The position numbers and the translations under genes were made by a program. Below are positions 1 through 9,087 of a DNA stretch of 64,000 bases, piece after piece. The DNA comes from Flavobacteriales bacterium (lineage in GTDB: Bacteria > Bacteroidota > Bacteroidia > Flavobacteriales_G > Salibacteraceae), in the NCBI GenBank assembly GCA_018660685.1, contig JABJJW010000014.1, positions 62,001 to 126,000 on the forward strand. Direction: 5' to 3'. The notes under the pieces were generated by a model. The model did not search any database, was not told the DNA's origin, and saw only the letters and a program-made list of their open reading frames with translations. The number at the start of each line of letters is the position of its first letter. Positions within the stretch are counted from its first letter, which is position 1.

Positions 1-2
1 CA

Positions 3-1643
3 CACATTGGATACCAAGTATCCGGCGGAGATGGTATCGATTGTGATATGTCTCAGATTGTGCCGATCCTGTTCTCTACTTCACAAAACGGAGTCGTGTA
101 TAGAACCGATGTAAGCGCAGCGGAAGATGGAGGGAGCAATTTCCCTCTGGCAATCCTCAGCTTCAATGGAGGGCCTTTCCACACTGTGGTTAAACTATGG
201 GAAAACATTGATGATTCCACCAGCCAAAATGTTGTTGAATTTTCAGTTGAACCTTTGGATATTGCTATTGCTACTGGAAATGGAATTCTACGAACATTTA
301 ATGAAACGGTAACTCCAATTCAAGCGGCTGCCGAAATAATTAAGAGTTCGATCATCGTCTATTCTGGTACAGAAGAATTGACCATTGACACTGATGGATC
401 CACTCTCATCGGAGATGGAACTGGAAGTATCACTTTTAACTCAGATGGATCAATGTCCATCTCAGTAACATTTGACAACGCTCCAGCTGAGAACTCAAAT
501 GTCTTCGTGAACTTCGAAGAACACTATGATGCTAACAGCGTCTTGGTGCTCGAGAGCAATAACATGAAGTCTCTTAAAGGTGCCTACGAATTTGAGCACA
601 GACTTGAAAATTCACTTAATCCAGGCGATGTATTAATAGTCAGAGATCCTGTTCAATCAGTATTACTGAGTACGGGGGATGCACAAGGACCAAACTCCGC
701 TGGAGGATCAATTCGGATGTACCGAAATGTGCTAAACGCTCAAGCTCTCCCACCTAATCCAATAGGAATTAGTGGCATAAGCGGATCGATCACTTGCATC
801 GAATATTCAATGGATGGAAACGTTGCATTTGTGGGAACTACATCGGGAGTTTATAGAATCACGGGATTAAATGATGTGTACACTCAAGATGACGCCGATG
901 ACTTCATCACAGTCAAGAATCTTTCGATTGCCGGAATGTCTGGACCATACACTGGTGTTGCAATTGACCCAATGGACAACAATCGATTGGTCGTCACTGC
1001 CGGTGGTTACGGTTTACAAAACCGCGTGGCATTTACGACCACTGCACTCTCAGGAACACCAATCTTTACGAATGTCCACGGAGACTTACCAGCATTTCCA
1101 ATCTACGACGCTGAATTCAACATGAATGAGCCGAACATGGTCATACTTGGAACTGAATTCGGATTATATGCGACTGCTGACATTACCGCAGGCTCAGTTG
1201 TATGGAGTGACGAGAACGATGAAGTTTCTTACGTTCCTACGTATGATGTTCGTCAACAACACTTAGGTTGGGACCAAGCTCGAAACACCGGAATGATGTA
1301 CGTTGGTACTCACGGTCGAGGAATGTGGAGATCAACATCTATGGTGGGAATTCCTGAATTTGGAGACGCACCAAATACGAACGATGCAATTTCTGACTTC
1401 AATGTTTATCCTAATCCTGTCAACTCAGAAGGACGAATTGATTTTGAAGCATCATTCACTGGAAATGTTCAATTCAAAATCTATGACATGAACGGAAGAG
1501 CCGTTAAAGCATGGGAAGATCGAGTGAGCAGTGGACAGAATGTCGTTAGCTTCAATACGCGAAGCTTACATTCTGGCGCATACTTCATCACCGCTGAAGC
1601 AGGCCAAACGAAACAAGTAAGCAAGTTCTTGGTATTTAAATAA
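3..1643 (+). CDS. Secreted beta-propeller protein with T9SS sorting domain (5' partial)
   Basis: The reading frame is open to the left edge of the window, so the N-terminus and any signal peptide lie outside it; the ATG at 48 is probably internal. The visible 546 or so residues contain BNR/sortilin-like propeller motifs, for example 'FVGTTSGVY', 'ILGTEFGLYATAD' and 'YVGTHGRGMWRST'. The last ~75 residues are a type A T9SS sorting domain, with 'VYPNPVNSEG', 'YDMNGRAV' and a terminal 'SGAYFITAE...KFLVFK' block. Such proteins cross the outer membrane through the type IX secretion system and are released or anchored at the surface. The propeller may bind or act on glycans or other ligands, but no catalytic residues can be assigned. 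A strong terminator follows. The T9SS domain is certain; the function is unknown. Confidence 0.85.
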   Translation, partial: HIGYQVSGGDGIDCDMSQIVPILFSTSQNGVVYRTDVSAAEDGGSNFPLAILSFNGGPFHTVVKLWENIDDSTSQNVVEFSVEPLDIAIATGNGILRTFNETVTPIQAAAEIIKSSIIVYSGTEELTIDTDGSTLIGDGTGSITFNSDGSMSISVTFDNAPAENSNVFVNFEEHYDANSVLVLESNNMKSLKGAYEFEHRLENSLNPGDVLIVRDPVQSVLLSTGDAQGPNSAGGSIRMYRNVLNAQALPPNPIGISGISGSITCIEYSMDGNVAFVGTTSGVYRITGLNDVYTQDDADDFITVKNLSIAGMSGPYTGVAIDPMDNNRLVVTAGGYGLQNRVAFTTTALSGTPIFTNVHGDLPAFPIYDAEFNMNEPNMVILGTEFGLYATADITAGSVVWSDENDEVSYVPTYDVRQQHLGWDQARNTGMMYVGTHGRGMWRSTSMVGIPEFGDAPNTNDAISDFNVYPNPVNSEGRIDFEASFTGNVQFKIYDMNGRAVKAWEDRVSSGQNVVSFNTRSLHSGAYFITAEAGQTKQVSKFLVFK

Positions 1644-1662
1644 GATTAAGAACTCAGACATT

Positions 1663-1691
1663 AAAAGGCATCCCATTTGGATGCCTTTTTT
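1663..1691 (+). terminator. Intrinsic terminator after the propeller gene
   Basis: An 11-bp perfect stem (AAAAGGCATCC with GGATGCCTTTT) around a 5-nt loop ends in a run of six T. It lies 20 nt after the stop codon of the secreted propeller gene and just before the gap promoter box, so it insulates gap. Confidence 0.9.
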
Positions 1692-1704
1692 CGTTTATGG
1701 CGCC

Positions 1705-1712
1705 TACATTTG
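1705..1712 (+). promoter_or_regulatory. Bacteroidota -7 box for gap
   Basis: TACATTTG matches the TAnnTTTG -7 consensus of the Bacteroidota housekeeping sigma factor and ends 16 nt before the gap ATG. Transcription should start near 1717, giving a leader of about 12 nt. No convincing -33 TTTG was found at the usual spacing. Confidence 0.55.
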
Positions 1713-1728
1713 AAAGAGAAATTCTCAC

Positions 1729-2718
1729 ATGATCAAGATTGCAATAAACGGTTTCGGAAGAATCGGAAGAACATTGACCAGAGTTCTTATTGATCACCCA
1801 GATATTGAACTTGTCGCCATTAATGATCTGGCAGATGCAAACACCCTTGCCCACTTATTGAAGTATGACAGCATTCATGGTCAGTATAAAGGTGAAATCG
1901 AAGCGAGAGACAAATGCATCTTTATCAACGATAAAGTGGTTCAGGTATACAATGAAAAATTCCCAGAGACACTGCCTTGGGCTGAGTTCGAGATTGATGT
2001 TGTAGTTGAAGCTACTGGGAAGTTTAGATCGCAAGAAAGAGCTTCAGGACATATTGAAGCTGGAGCCAGGAAAGTCATTATAAGTGCGCCTCCTGAGGAC
2101 GCCGAAACCAAAACGCTAGTACTTGGAATCAACGATGATATTCTAAATCAAGAAGACGTTATCATTTCGAATGCTTCATGTACAACCAATAGCGCTGCGC
2201 CATTGATTAAAGTACTTCAGGATAACTGGGGAATTGAACAAGCCTACATTACGACTGTGCACTCATATACCTCAGATCAGCATCTCCATGACGCTCCTCA
2301 CAGAGATTTGAGACGAGCTCGAGCTGCATCTCAAAGTATTGTGCCAACGACTACTGGAGCTGCCAAAGCCCTCACCAGAATATTTCCCGAACTCGAAGGT
2401 CATCTCGGTGGAGCCGGAATAAGGGTTCCAGTTCCAAATGGCTCGCTGACCGACTTGAGTTGCATACTGCATAAGGAAGTTAGCGCTGAGGAACTAAACA
2501 CCGCCTTCAAAGAAGCTGCGGACAATTCTCTGAAGGGAATCCTCGAGTATACAGAGGATCCTATTGTTTCTATCGACATAATCGACAACCCTCACTCTGC
2601 AATCTTCGATTCACAACTTACCTCTGCTCTCGGAAAAATGGTGAAAGTGGTGGCATGGTACGACAATGAATGGGGATACTCTACTCGTCTCGTCGAACTT
2701 ATCCGTCGTATCGCTTAA
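1729..2718 (+). CDS. gap: Type I glyceraldehyde-3-phosphate dehydrogenase
   Basis: This enzyme makes 1,3-bisphosphoglycerate from glyceraldehyde 3-phosphate, phosphate and NAD+ in glycolysis, and can run in reverse. The protein has 329 residues, a normal length. The N-terminal Rossmann fold starts with 'KIAINGFGRIGR'. The catalytic segment 'SNASCTTN' holds the nucleophilic cysteine. The substrate-binding 'HSYTSDQ' and the C-terminal 'WYDNEWGYS' signatures are intact. It has its own promoter box and is preceded by a terminator, so it looks monocistronic. Its last 20 nt overlap the 3' end of the opposing LpxH-type gene, with no terminator between them. Confidence 0.97.
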   Translation: MIKIAINGFGRIGRTLTRVLIDHPDIELVAINDLADANTLAHLLKYDSIHGQYKGEIEARDKCIFINDKVVQVYNEKFPETLPWAEFEIDVVVEATGKFRSQERASGHIEAGARKVIISAPPEDAETKTLVLGINDDILNQEDVIISNASCTTNSAAPLIKVLQDNWGIEQAYITTVHSYTSDQHLHDAPHRDLRRARAASQSIVPTTTGAAKALTRIFPELEGHLGGAGIRVPVPNGSLTDLSCILHKEVSAEELNTAFKEAADNSLKGILEYTEDPIVSIDIIDNPHSAIFDSQLTSALGKMVKVVAWYDNEWGYSTRLVELIRRIA

Positions 2719-3448
2719 GGACTAGGTTCTCACCGTCGAAAACGGCATAGTTACAAGCCGTAAACCATTCCCCTAAATTGATGTATCGGCTGTTCTCTCC
2801 TACTTCATGATCGATTACGAGATGACGATGACCAAAGATGAAATAGTCCACATGTGCTCTGCTCAAGACATCTTTGCAATATTGGATCAGGTATTCTTTT
2901 TCACCTAAAAATTCAGCGTCCTTATGACCAGTTGATTCTCGGCTCTTCCGCGAAAAGAATCGAGCTAGATTGACACCGATGTATGGATGCAAGAATGCAA
3001 AAAGGCGCTGGGCCAATCGATTCGTAAATACTGATTTGATCATCTTGTAACCGGCATCACCGGGACCCAATGCATCGCCATGACCAATAACAAAAGACTT
3101 CCCACCCATTTCTCGGGTGATTTCTTTCCTGTATATAGTAGCATTAAGCTGCTCAGGAAAGTAATCGAACATCCAGACGTCATGATTACCGGTAAATATG
3201 TGGATCTTAATTCCCAAGTCGCTGAACTCCGCAAGCTTACCCAGCAACCGCACAAACCCCTTAGGTACGACGTGCTTGTATTCGAACCAAAAGTCGAATA
3301 CATCTCCGAGCAAGTAAAGCTCAGCGCAATCTTCTTTTATTGATTCCAACCAAGCCACAACCTTCTTTTCGCGGTCAAAGTTGGATTCATCTACGTGCGA
3401 ACCAAGATGGAAATCTGAGGCGAAGTATATGTTCTTACCACTGCTCAA
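2699..3448 (-). CDS. lpxH: UDP-2,3-diacylglucosamine diphosphatase (LpxH-type)
   Basis: This is a calcineurin-like metallophosphoesterase of 249 residues. The family hydrolyses UDP-2,3-diacylglucosamine to lipid X, an early lipid A step at the inner face of the cytoplasmic membrane. The dinuclear metal ligands are all present: 'SDFHLG' (D12, H14), 'GDVFDFW' (D49), 'GNHD' (88-90), 'GHGD' (~123) and 'GHRH' near 210. The start codon is TTG at 3448, sharing TTGA with the stop of the upstream M1 peptidase, which implies translational coupling. No ATG lies close enough to be an alternative. It is the last gene of the lpxK-to-lpxH minus-strand group. The symbol is by family resemblance; Bacteroidota have several related phosphoesterases. 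Confidence 0.82.
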   Translation of the reverse strand: MSSGKNIYFASDFHLGSHVDESNFDREKKVVAWLESIKEDCAELYLLGDVFDFWFEYKHVVPKGFVRLLGKLAEFSDLGIKIHIFTGNHDVWMFDYFPEQLNATIYRKEITREMGGKSFVIGHGDALGPGDAGYKMIKSVFTNRLAQRLFAFLHPYIGVNLARFFSRKSRESTGHKDAEFLGEKEYLIQYCKDVLSRAHVDYFIFGHRHLVIDHEVGENSRYINLGEWFTACNYAVFDGENLVLKRYDG

Positions 3449-6426
3449 AATGAAAGTTTTCTTCTCAATTTAATCGGATTGATCTTCCTAATGTCATACT
3501 CAAAACGGATCAAGTCTGTAAACTTCAGTCCATTCGTGTTGATCTCATTTTGAATGTTTGATGAATAGGCAAACGGAATATACACGAATAAGTGTCTTTG
3601 GATCAATCCTACAAAGAATCCCACGTTATATGCTGCTTCTCGTTCGAACGATTCTCCAATATCCAAGAATATCCCAAAAGGATAGCTCTTGTAGGACACT
3701 TTCAAGTTCAACGCAACGAGGCCGGTTGCCGATTGGGCCACAGCAGTCGGGACTTTGAAGGCGCCATGATTGCCAATCATTTGACGACTAAAAAACCCAT
3801 CGACTCCTGAGCGGTCGAACAAATTGTAGTCGTATGAATAATCCGTATTAATGCCCTGTCCATTCATTCTCCAATTAAAGGCAGCATTGTTCGTCACATT
3901 GGACAAATAATATCCTACGAAAAATCGAGATCTAATCTTCAGCAAGTTTGCAAGATTGGTGATGTTATTTGCCTCAAAACTGATTTTAGCAAAGTCGTTG
4001 TTCTGCTCTGCCAGAACAGTAAAGTCACTTCGATAAATGGGATGCTTAAAATCTAGTGTGTACTCAACGCGATTATAGAATGAAGTAGTGTCCTTGACCA
4101 ATTTAGAATCCAGGACATCCGTGTATTGATCCATCACCCAAATTGAACTCATTGTCAATTCGTGATTCCAATACCCGCTGTAATCCCTTGGTCGAAAATT
4201 AAAACGCACATAAGGCTCAATTCGATTGTAAAGCAACGAAGGATCAGATGCCTTTTTCTGGAATCGCTTCCCTCTTACTCCAACGTCAATCGACTCAAAC
4301 GCGGACTCATACGGAGCTATCATATAGTAGATATCACCGACTCCAACGAGGTTCGAACCCTTGGTTCCAAACATCGGAACAAGCGCATAGTTCAATCGCT
4401 TGACTGGGATTATAGAATTCATGAGAAGCACCCCTGGTATAAACCCATTTGGAATGTTAGCACCAAGTATCGGTGTTACAAAAAGTTGATTTTTCGTCGG
4501 GTCTTCAATTCCACCTAATAGCCTGACTTGGGGAGCTTCAATCTTTCGGAATACGCCTTTAGTGCGCATTCGATTGTTCTTCCGGTTGATTTCCGGCATG
4601 ATCAATCTAGGGTCAATCTTTATTGATTTCGAGTGGCCTGTGACTGAAATGGTGGTATCGGTTTGAAACCCATTAATCCAAAGTGCCCGAAGAACTGAAT
4701 CTCCATCCATTTGAGCCACATGAACCGGCGAATTCATTCTTCCCTTGTTCTTAAGTTTGATCCGATACCCATCTTCGAGCTTCTTCACTCTGCTGATTTT
4801 GTAGTCCAACTTTGCCGTGGTGTTGATGGCGTCCTGAAATATCCAATCGAGATCTTTACTCGTAGATTCTGTGAAGACTTTTTCAAGGTCTTTGGGTTCT
4901 GGATGACTGAACTTATGTCGGTCAAAATATGACTGCATCGCCGCATCCATAGCTTCATCGCCGAGGTAATGTCTCAGATAATTGAAAAATACCGCCGACT
5001 TTGCATAGCACATTGTCCCATAGTTGATGTTATAGTACTCATCTGCGGGTAAGTCTAGCTTTTGGTCATGGTTGTGCCGAGCCGAAAGGAGATACATAAA
5101 GTAGTATTGGTCTTTAATGTTGTATTTATCAAATCCAAAGAGAGAAGAGAAGAAGCCTGGTTCTTCTTTTGACAAGAGCTTTCTTTCAGGATACTTTGTA
5201 CTTAAATAACGCTGCTCATTGTAGCTGTTCAAACCTTCATCAAGCCAAGTATATCTTCTTTCATTACTACCTAGGATACCGTAGAACCAATTGTGACCAA
5301 CTTCATGCATGATGACCGTTTCGAGACCAAGGGCATCATTGGTGTTTCCAATCACGGTGACATTGGGATACTCCATTCCTCCACCAGCTGATATCGTTCC
5401 ATCAACTGCTGTTGCGTGCTTATATGGATAGTCTCCATTCCACAATGAGTAGTAGTAAACGGCGTCGTGCATATACTCTATGCTCCTTGCCCACTCCTTA
5501 GCGTTTCGAGCGGTAAAAAATGTCCACACATCAACCTTGTCGCCCGAATATGGTGTTTCCACTTCACCTTTAAGCACCTTGTATCTTTTATCGGCAAACC
5601 AAGCATAGTCGTGTACATTATCTTGGGTATAGCGAAGCGTCTTCCACTCTTCAGACGATTCTGGAAACTTCATGTTTTCAGCATAATCGCTCCAGCGAGC
5701 GCTGTCCTCCATTCTATGAATCCAATTTAGTGTTGAATCTGCCAATTCGGTGAGCGATGCAATTTCATCCTCATTCTGAATATCTCCGGTCGCACCAACC
5801 TTGTAGTTTGAGGGTAGCTTGATCGTAACATCAAATGATCCAAATTCTGAATAGAATTCACCTTGATTTAAATAGGGCATTCCGTTCCAGCCGTTGTGAT
5901 CATAAACCGCTGGTTTAGGATACCATTGGGTAATTTGATAACTCTGCCCAAGATGACCGAGTCTTGATATTTTACCCGATGGGATTTTGACGCGGAATGG
6001 TGTCGATACTTCGAGCGATTCCCCTGGGATAAGAGGCTCGTTCAGTTGAAGAGTACAAATATCGACGTGGCTAGCGTCAAATTCCCATTCAACCATTTCA
6101 TCATCCACCTTAAAATCCAAACTATCAATATAGCCGATGTCCTCTTCTTCTGCAAAAAACAATTTAGTATTTCCATTTCGCAACAGCTGATTACAAAGAG
6201 CCGAAGATCTAGAGGAATAGGCATTCGGCCAAAGATGAAAAATGAGGTATGAAAGGGTGTCTGGTGAATTATTCACGTAGACTACTTGCTCCCTTGCCCT
6301 CAGGAAATGCTCCTTATCATCGAGTTTTACTTCTATCGTATACTCAACTCTTTGCTGGAAATAAGCCTGTGTCAGGCCGGGTAAAGAAATGATAACAGAA
6401 AGGAGTATGAGAAGGCTCCGTAGCAT
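3445..6426 (-). CDS. M1-family metallopeptidase with C-terminal barrel-like region
   Basis: A 993-residue protein starting with a signal peptide (residues 1-21, 'LLILLSVIISLPGLTQA'). The N-terminal ~550 residues are an M1 aminopeptidase. The zinc site is HEVGHNW (374-380) with the third ligand E397 in 'LDEGLN', and the exopeptidase motif appears as 'GGGMEYPN' (348-355). M1 enzymes of this kind trim N-terminal residues from peptides. From about residue 600 to the end come roughly 390 residues of alternating hydrophobic strands rich in aromatic residues, closing with '...LRRKLSF'. This resembles an outer-membrane beta-barrel with a terminal phenylalanine. I infer that the catalytic domain is held at the outer membrane; which side it faces cannot be read from the sequence. 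It lies 3 nt downstream of the TlpA lipoprotein gene and overlaps lpxH by 4 nt. Confidence 0.88.
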   Translation of the reverse strand: MLRSLLILLSVIISLPGLTQAYFQQRVEYTIEVKLDDKEHFLRAREQVVYVNNSPDTLSYLIFHLWPNAYSSRSSALCNQLLRNGNTKLFFAEEEDIGYIDSLDFKVDDEMVEWEFDASHVDICTLQLNEPLIPGESLEVSTPFRVKIPSGKISRLGHLGQSYQITQWYPKPAVYDHNGWNGMPYLNQGEFYSEFGSFDVTIKLPSNYKVGATGDIQNEDEIASLTELADSTLNWIHRMEDSARWSDYAENMKFPESSEEWKTLRYTQDNVHDYAWFADKRYKVLKGEVETPYSGDKVDVWTFFTARNAKEWARSIEYMHDAVYYYSLWNGDYPYKHATAVDGTISAGGGMEYPNVTVIGNTNDALGLETVIMHEVGHNWFYGILGSNERRYTWLDEGLNSYNEQRYLSTKYPERKLLSKEEPGFFSSLFGFDKYNIKDQYYFMYLLSARHNHDQKLDLPADEYYNINYGTMCYAKSAVFFNYLRHYLGDEAMDAAMQSYFDRHKFSHPEPKDLEKVFTESTSKDLDWIFQDAINTTAKLDYKISRVKKLEDGYRIKLKNKGRMNSPVHVAQMDGDSVLRALWINGFQTDTTISVTGHSKSIKIDPRLIMPEINRKNNRMRTKGVFRKIEAPQVRLLGGIEDPTKNQLFVTPILGANIPNGFIPGVLLMNSIIPVKRLNYALVPMFGTKGSNLVGVGDIYYMIAPYESAFESIDVGVRGKRFQKKASDPSLLYNRIEPYVRFNFRPRDYSGYWNHELTMSSIWVMDQYTDVLDSKLVKDTTSFYNRVEYTLDFKHPIYRSDFTVLAEQNNDFAKISFEANNITNLANLLKIRSRFFVGYYLSNVTNNAAFNWRMNGQGINTDYSYDYNLFDRSGVDGFFSRQMIGNHGAFKVPTAVAQSATGLVALNLKVSYKSYPFGIFLDIGESFEREAAYNVGFFVGLIQRHLFVYIPFAYSSNIQNEINTNGLKFTDLIRFEYDIRKINPIKLRRKLSF

Positions 6427-6429
6427 TTA

Positions 6430-7593
6430 CTAGTTTATGAAAATCTCAGCAAGCTTGTCCTCCAGCGACTTTCCGCGCAGGTTCTTGGCGATGATAATTC
6501 CGTCTTTGTCAACCAAATATGTGAGTGGAATTCCCTTAATCTGATATTCAGGAACCACCGAGGATTGCCAGTATTTCAAATCGCTGATATGGCGCCAGGT
6601 TAAGCCATCCTGTTGAATGGCGCCTAGCCAAGCCTTTTCGGTTTTATCTAAGGAAACTCCTAATATTTCAAAGCCTTTATCATGGTACTTCTCGTATACT
6701 TTCTTCACATTCGGGTTTTCCCTTCGACAAGGTCCACACCAACTGGCCCAGAAATCAACCAAGACATATTGGCCCCTCAAGTCGGATAGTTTAAGAACCT
6801 CTCCGCCCGGTTGAGCAAGCGAAATCTCAGGAGCAGGAGAACCAATTGCAAGTTTCTTAAGTTGAACAACCTGAAGTCGTAGACTTTCGTAGAAATCAAG
6901 TCCAACAGCCTTATCTGCCAATCCTTCAATCACCTCGTTATACAAGTCGAAATTAGAATCTAATTCAAGGTTTTGCAATGCAGCCAAGGAAGAAAGTGAG
7001 CCGGGGTTAGTCTTAACAAAAGCTTGAAGCTTAGCATTCACTTTGGCCATGATCGGATCATACTCCTGGAGTGCACTTTGAAAGGCGTTTCGATCATTTT
7101 GCATTTGAGCCTGCTGCATCACTACATTAATGGAATCCTTTGCCATTAATATTTTATTGAGGTCTACCAATCGAGTGCTCTCTTCAGAGCCTTCCACTGA
7201 ATAGGTTTGATATAGGTTGCTGGCATCCGCATTGATCTCAATATTATCTCCCGGAAGGACGATCAATACCAATAAATTTTGTTCGGAGAGGACAATTCTA
7301 TAGAATCCCATTATTTCCTGTGGAAACTCTGACCTAAAAGAGCCGTCTGAACCTATTTGAACTGTGTCTATAACGTCAACGCCCGTGGTTCGTAGGAACT
7401 GTACGTAGAGGTCGGCTCCAGCTCCATTCTGAATAACACCAGAAATGGATGTGGTAACGGCCTGCTTTTGTTCTTCGCCCTCCCCACCACTCGTAGCTAC
7501 AACTGCTATTTGTTCTTGTGGAGTTGTATTTGAGCAGGAAATGCCCAAAATCACGAGCATCGCCAGTATGTAAAATCTTCGAATCATAATCAT
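6430..7593 (-). CDS. TlpA/ResA-type thioredoxin-fold lipoprotein
   Basis: A 387-residue lipoprotein with a type II signal ('VILGISC', lipidated cysteine near residue 20). It has an N-terminal DUF4369-like beta domain (about 45-140), a helical linker (145-245) and a C-terminal AhpC-TSA/thioredoxin domain. The redox motif is WCGPC (285-289), followed by 'RRENPN'. Family members reduce or shuffle disulfides in periplasmic proteins, for example during cytochrome c maturation; the partner here is unknown. Its start overlaps the gatB stop by 4 nt (ATGA), so the two are probably co-translated. A shorter paralogue with the same active-site block lies at 39380. Confidence 0.9.
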   Translation of the reverse strand: MIMIRRFYILAMLVILGISCSNTTPQEQIAVVATSGGEGEEQKQAVTTSISGVIQNGAGADLYVQFLRTTGVDVIDTVQIGSDGSFRSEFPQEIMGFYRIVLSEQNLLVLIVLPGDNIEINADASNLYQTYSVEGSEESTRLVDLNKILMAKDSINVVMQQAQMQNDRNAFQSALQEYDPIMAKVNAKLQAFVKTNPGSLSSLAALQNLELDSNFDLYNEVIEGLADKAVGLDFYESLRLQVVQLKKLAIGSPAPEISLAQPGGEVLKLSDLRGQYVLVDFWASWCGPCRRENPNVKKVYEKYHDKGFEILGVSLDKTEKAWLGAIQQDGLTWRHISDLKYWQSSVVPEYQIKGIPLTYLVDKDGIIIAKNLRGKSLEDKLAEIFIN

Positions 7594-9053
7594 TCTTCTA
7601 GTGCCTCTCTTATCAATTGGTTCGTCTTCTTTGGATCAGCCTTTCCACCGCTCAGTCTCATCACCTCACCCATAAACAAACCCAGAATTCCTTTCTTCCC
7701 TCCACGATACTCTTCGACCTTGTCTGGGAATTTATCAATCGATGCCTTAATCCAAGACTGAAGTTCGCTTTCATCTCCAACCTGCACCAAATTATGACTT
7801 TCGGCCAATTCGGTAGCGGTTGACTCGGGATGATTAACTAACAATGGGAAAAGTTGTTGCGCTGCCAGACTCTGACCCAACCTGCCTGAATCGACCATGT
7901 CTATCAGCTCTGCTAATCGTGTTGGCTCAATTGGGAAGTCAGCGACATCAATCGCCTTGTCATTTATATAGCCTTTGACCTCACCCATCATCCAATTCGC
8001 GGCAGATTTCGGATTGCTCTTCAGCTTCAGAAGCTCCTCAAAATAGAGAGCAAATGTCTTATCATCTGTGAGAACACCTGCGTCGTATTCACTCAATCCA
8101 CATTCCTCTGTATACTTCGCAAACAGTTCGTTAGGCAGAGGTGGCATGGTCGCTGCAATGCCATCAATATACTCCTGCTTAATAAGCAGTGGTTGAAGGT
8201 CTGGCTCAGGGAAGTAGCGATAATCATCGGCCTCTTCCTTGGTTCTCATAATCGAAGTTTCACCAGTCGCAGCATTAAACGTGAGGGTGGATTTGAGGAT
8301 TTCTCCCCCTTTTTCAATGATGTCAATGTGCCGAATGATCTCGAATTCAATGGCCCGTTTCACATTTCGGATACTATTGAGGTTTTTGACCTCCACCCTC
8401 GTTCCAAATTCTTCTGCACCTCTTTTTCGTACAGAAACATTGGCATCACAGCGAAGTGAACCTTCCTCCATATTTCCATCACAGATTTCCAAGTAACGGA
8501 CAAGTTTTCTAACTTCCGTTAGATAGGCATAGGCTTCTTCTGCAGTTCGCATATCTGGTTCGGAGACAATTTCAAGAAGAGGAACTCCGGCCCGATTGAG
8601 ATCAATCATCGTGTCAAATGGGCTCAAGTCGTGATTGCTTTTTCCACTGTCCTCTTCGATATGAATTCTAGTCAGGCCAACATCTTTGATTCCACCTGCG
8701 TCAGTTTTGATGGAGATTATGCCTCCAGTGCAAATTGGAGTTGTATCCTGAGTAATCTGATACCCCTTTGGAAGGTCAGCGTAGAAATAATTCTTTCTCG
8801 CAAATTCGTTATGCTCTCGAATATCTGCTTTGCACGCCAATCCTAGCTTCACAGCGTATTCTGCACTTTTCTCGTTTAGGACAGGGAGTGTTCCCGGGTG
8901 ACCTAGAGAAATTGGATTGGTATTGGAGTTCGGAAGACTTCCGTACTCATTTTTATCGGAAGAAAATGCCTTCGACTTCGTGAGTAGCTGGGCGTGAACT
9001 TCAAGACCAATTACTGCCTCGTATTCATCGACTATTTCCTGAGCTACATTCAT
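7590..9053 (-). CDS. gatB: Asp-tRNA(Asn)/Glu-tRNA(Gln) amidotransferase subunit B
   Basis: GatB is the kinase/transamidation subunit of GatCAB, which converts misacylated Glu-tRNA(Gln) or Asp-tRNA(Asn) to the correct amide using ammonia delivered from GatA. At 487 residues it is full length. Signatures include 'VIGLEVHAQL', 'FYADLPKGYQITQ', 'LNRAGVPLLEIVSEPDM', 'LRCDANVSVR' and 'YRYFPEPDL', and the C-terminal YqeY-like tail domain ends in 'QLIREALEE'. gatA and gatC are not in the window. A TACCTTTG box ends 7 nt before the ATG, suggesting its own nearly leaderless promoter. It then reads into the TlpA gene. Confidence 0.97.
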   Translation of the reverse strand: MNVAQEIVDEYEAVIGLEVHAQLLTKSKAFSSDKNEYGSLPNSNTNPISLGHPGTLPVLNEKSAEYAVKLGLACKADIREHNEFARKNYFYADLPKGYQITQDTTPICTGGIISIKTDAGGIKDVGLTRIHIEEDSGKSNHDLSPFDTMIDLNRAGVPLLEIVSEPDMRTAEEAYAYLTEVRKLVRYLEICDGNMEEGSLRCDANVSVRKRGAEEFGTRVEVKNLNSIRNVKRAIEFEIIRHIDIIEKGGEILKSTLTFNAATGETSIMRTKEEADDYRYFPEPDLQPLLIKQEYIDGIAATMPPLPNELFAKYTEECGLSEYDAGVLTDDKTFALYFEELLKLKSNPKSAANWMMGEVKGYINDKAIDVADFPIEPTRLAELIDMVDSGRLGQSLAAQQLFPLLVNHPESTATELAESHNLVQVGDESELQSWIKASIDKFPDKVEEYRGGKKGILGLFMGEVMRLSGGKADPKKTNQLIREALEE

Positions 9054-9060
9054 TAGTCTG

Positions 9061-9068
9061 CAAAGGTA
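9061..9068 (-). promoter_or_regulatory. -7 box for gatB
   Basis: TACCTTTG on the minus strand fits TAnnTTTG. Its end is only 7 nt from the gatB ATG, so a transcript from it would have almost no 5' leader. It lies in the 34-nt gap between the nucleoside phosphorylase and gatB genes. No clear -33 element was seen. Confidence 0.45.
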
Positions 9069-9087
9069 AAATCACGTTGATATGCCG

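Noticed and set aside
3080-3343. Plus-strand frame of 87 codons opposite lpxH
   Set aside because: It is antisense to a gene with all metallophosphoesterase motifs and shows no domain of its own.
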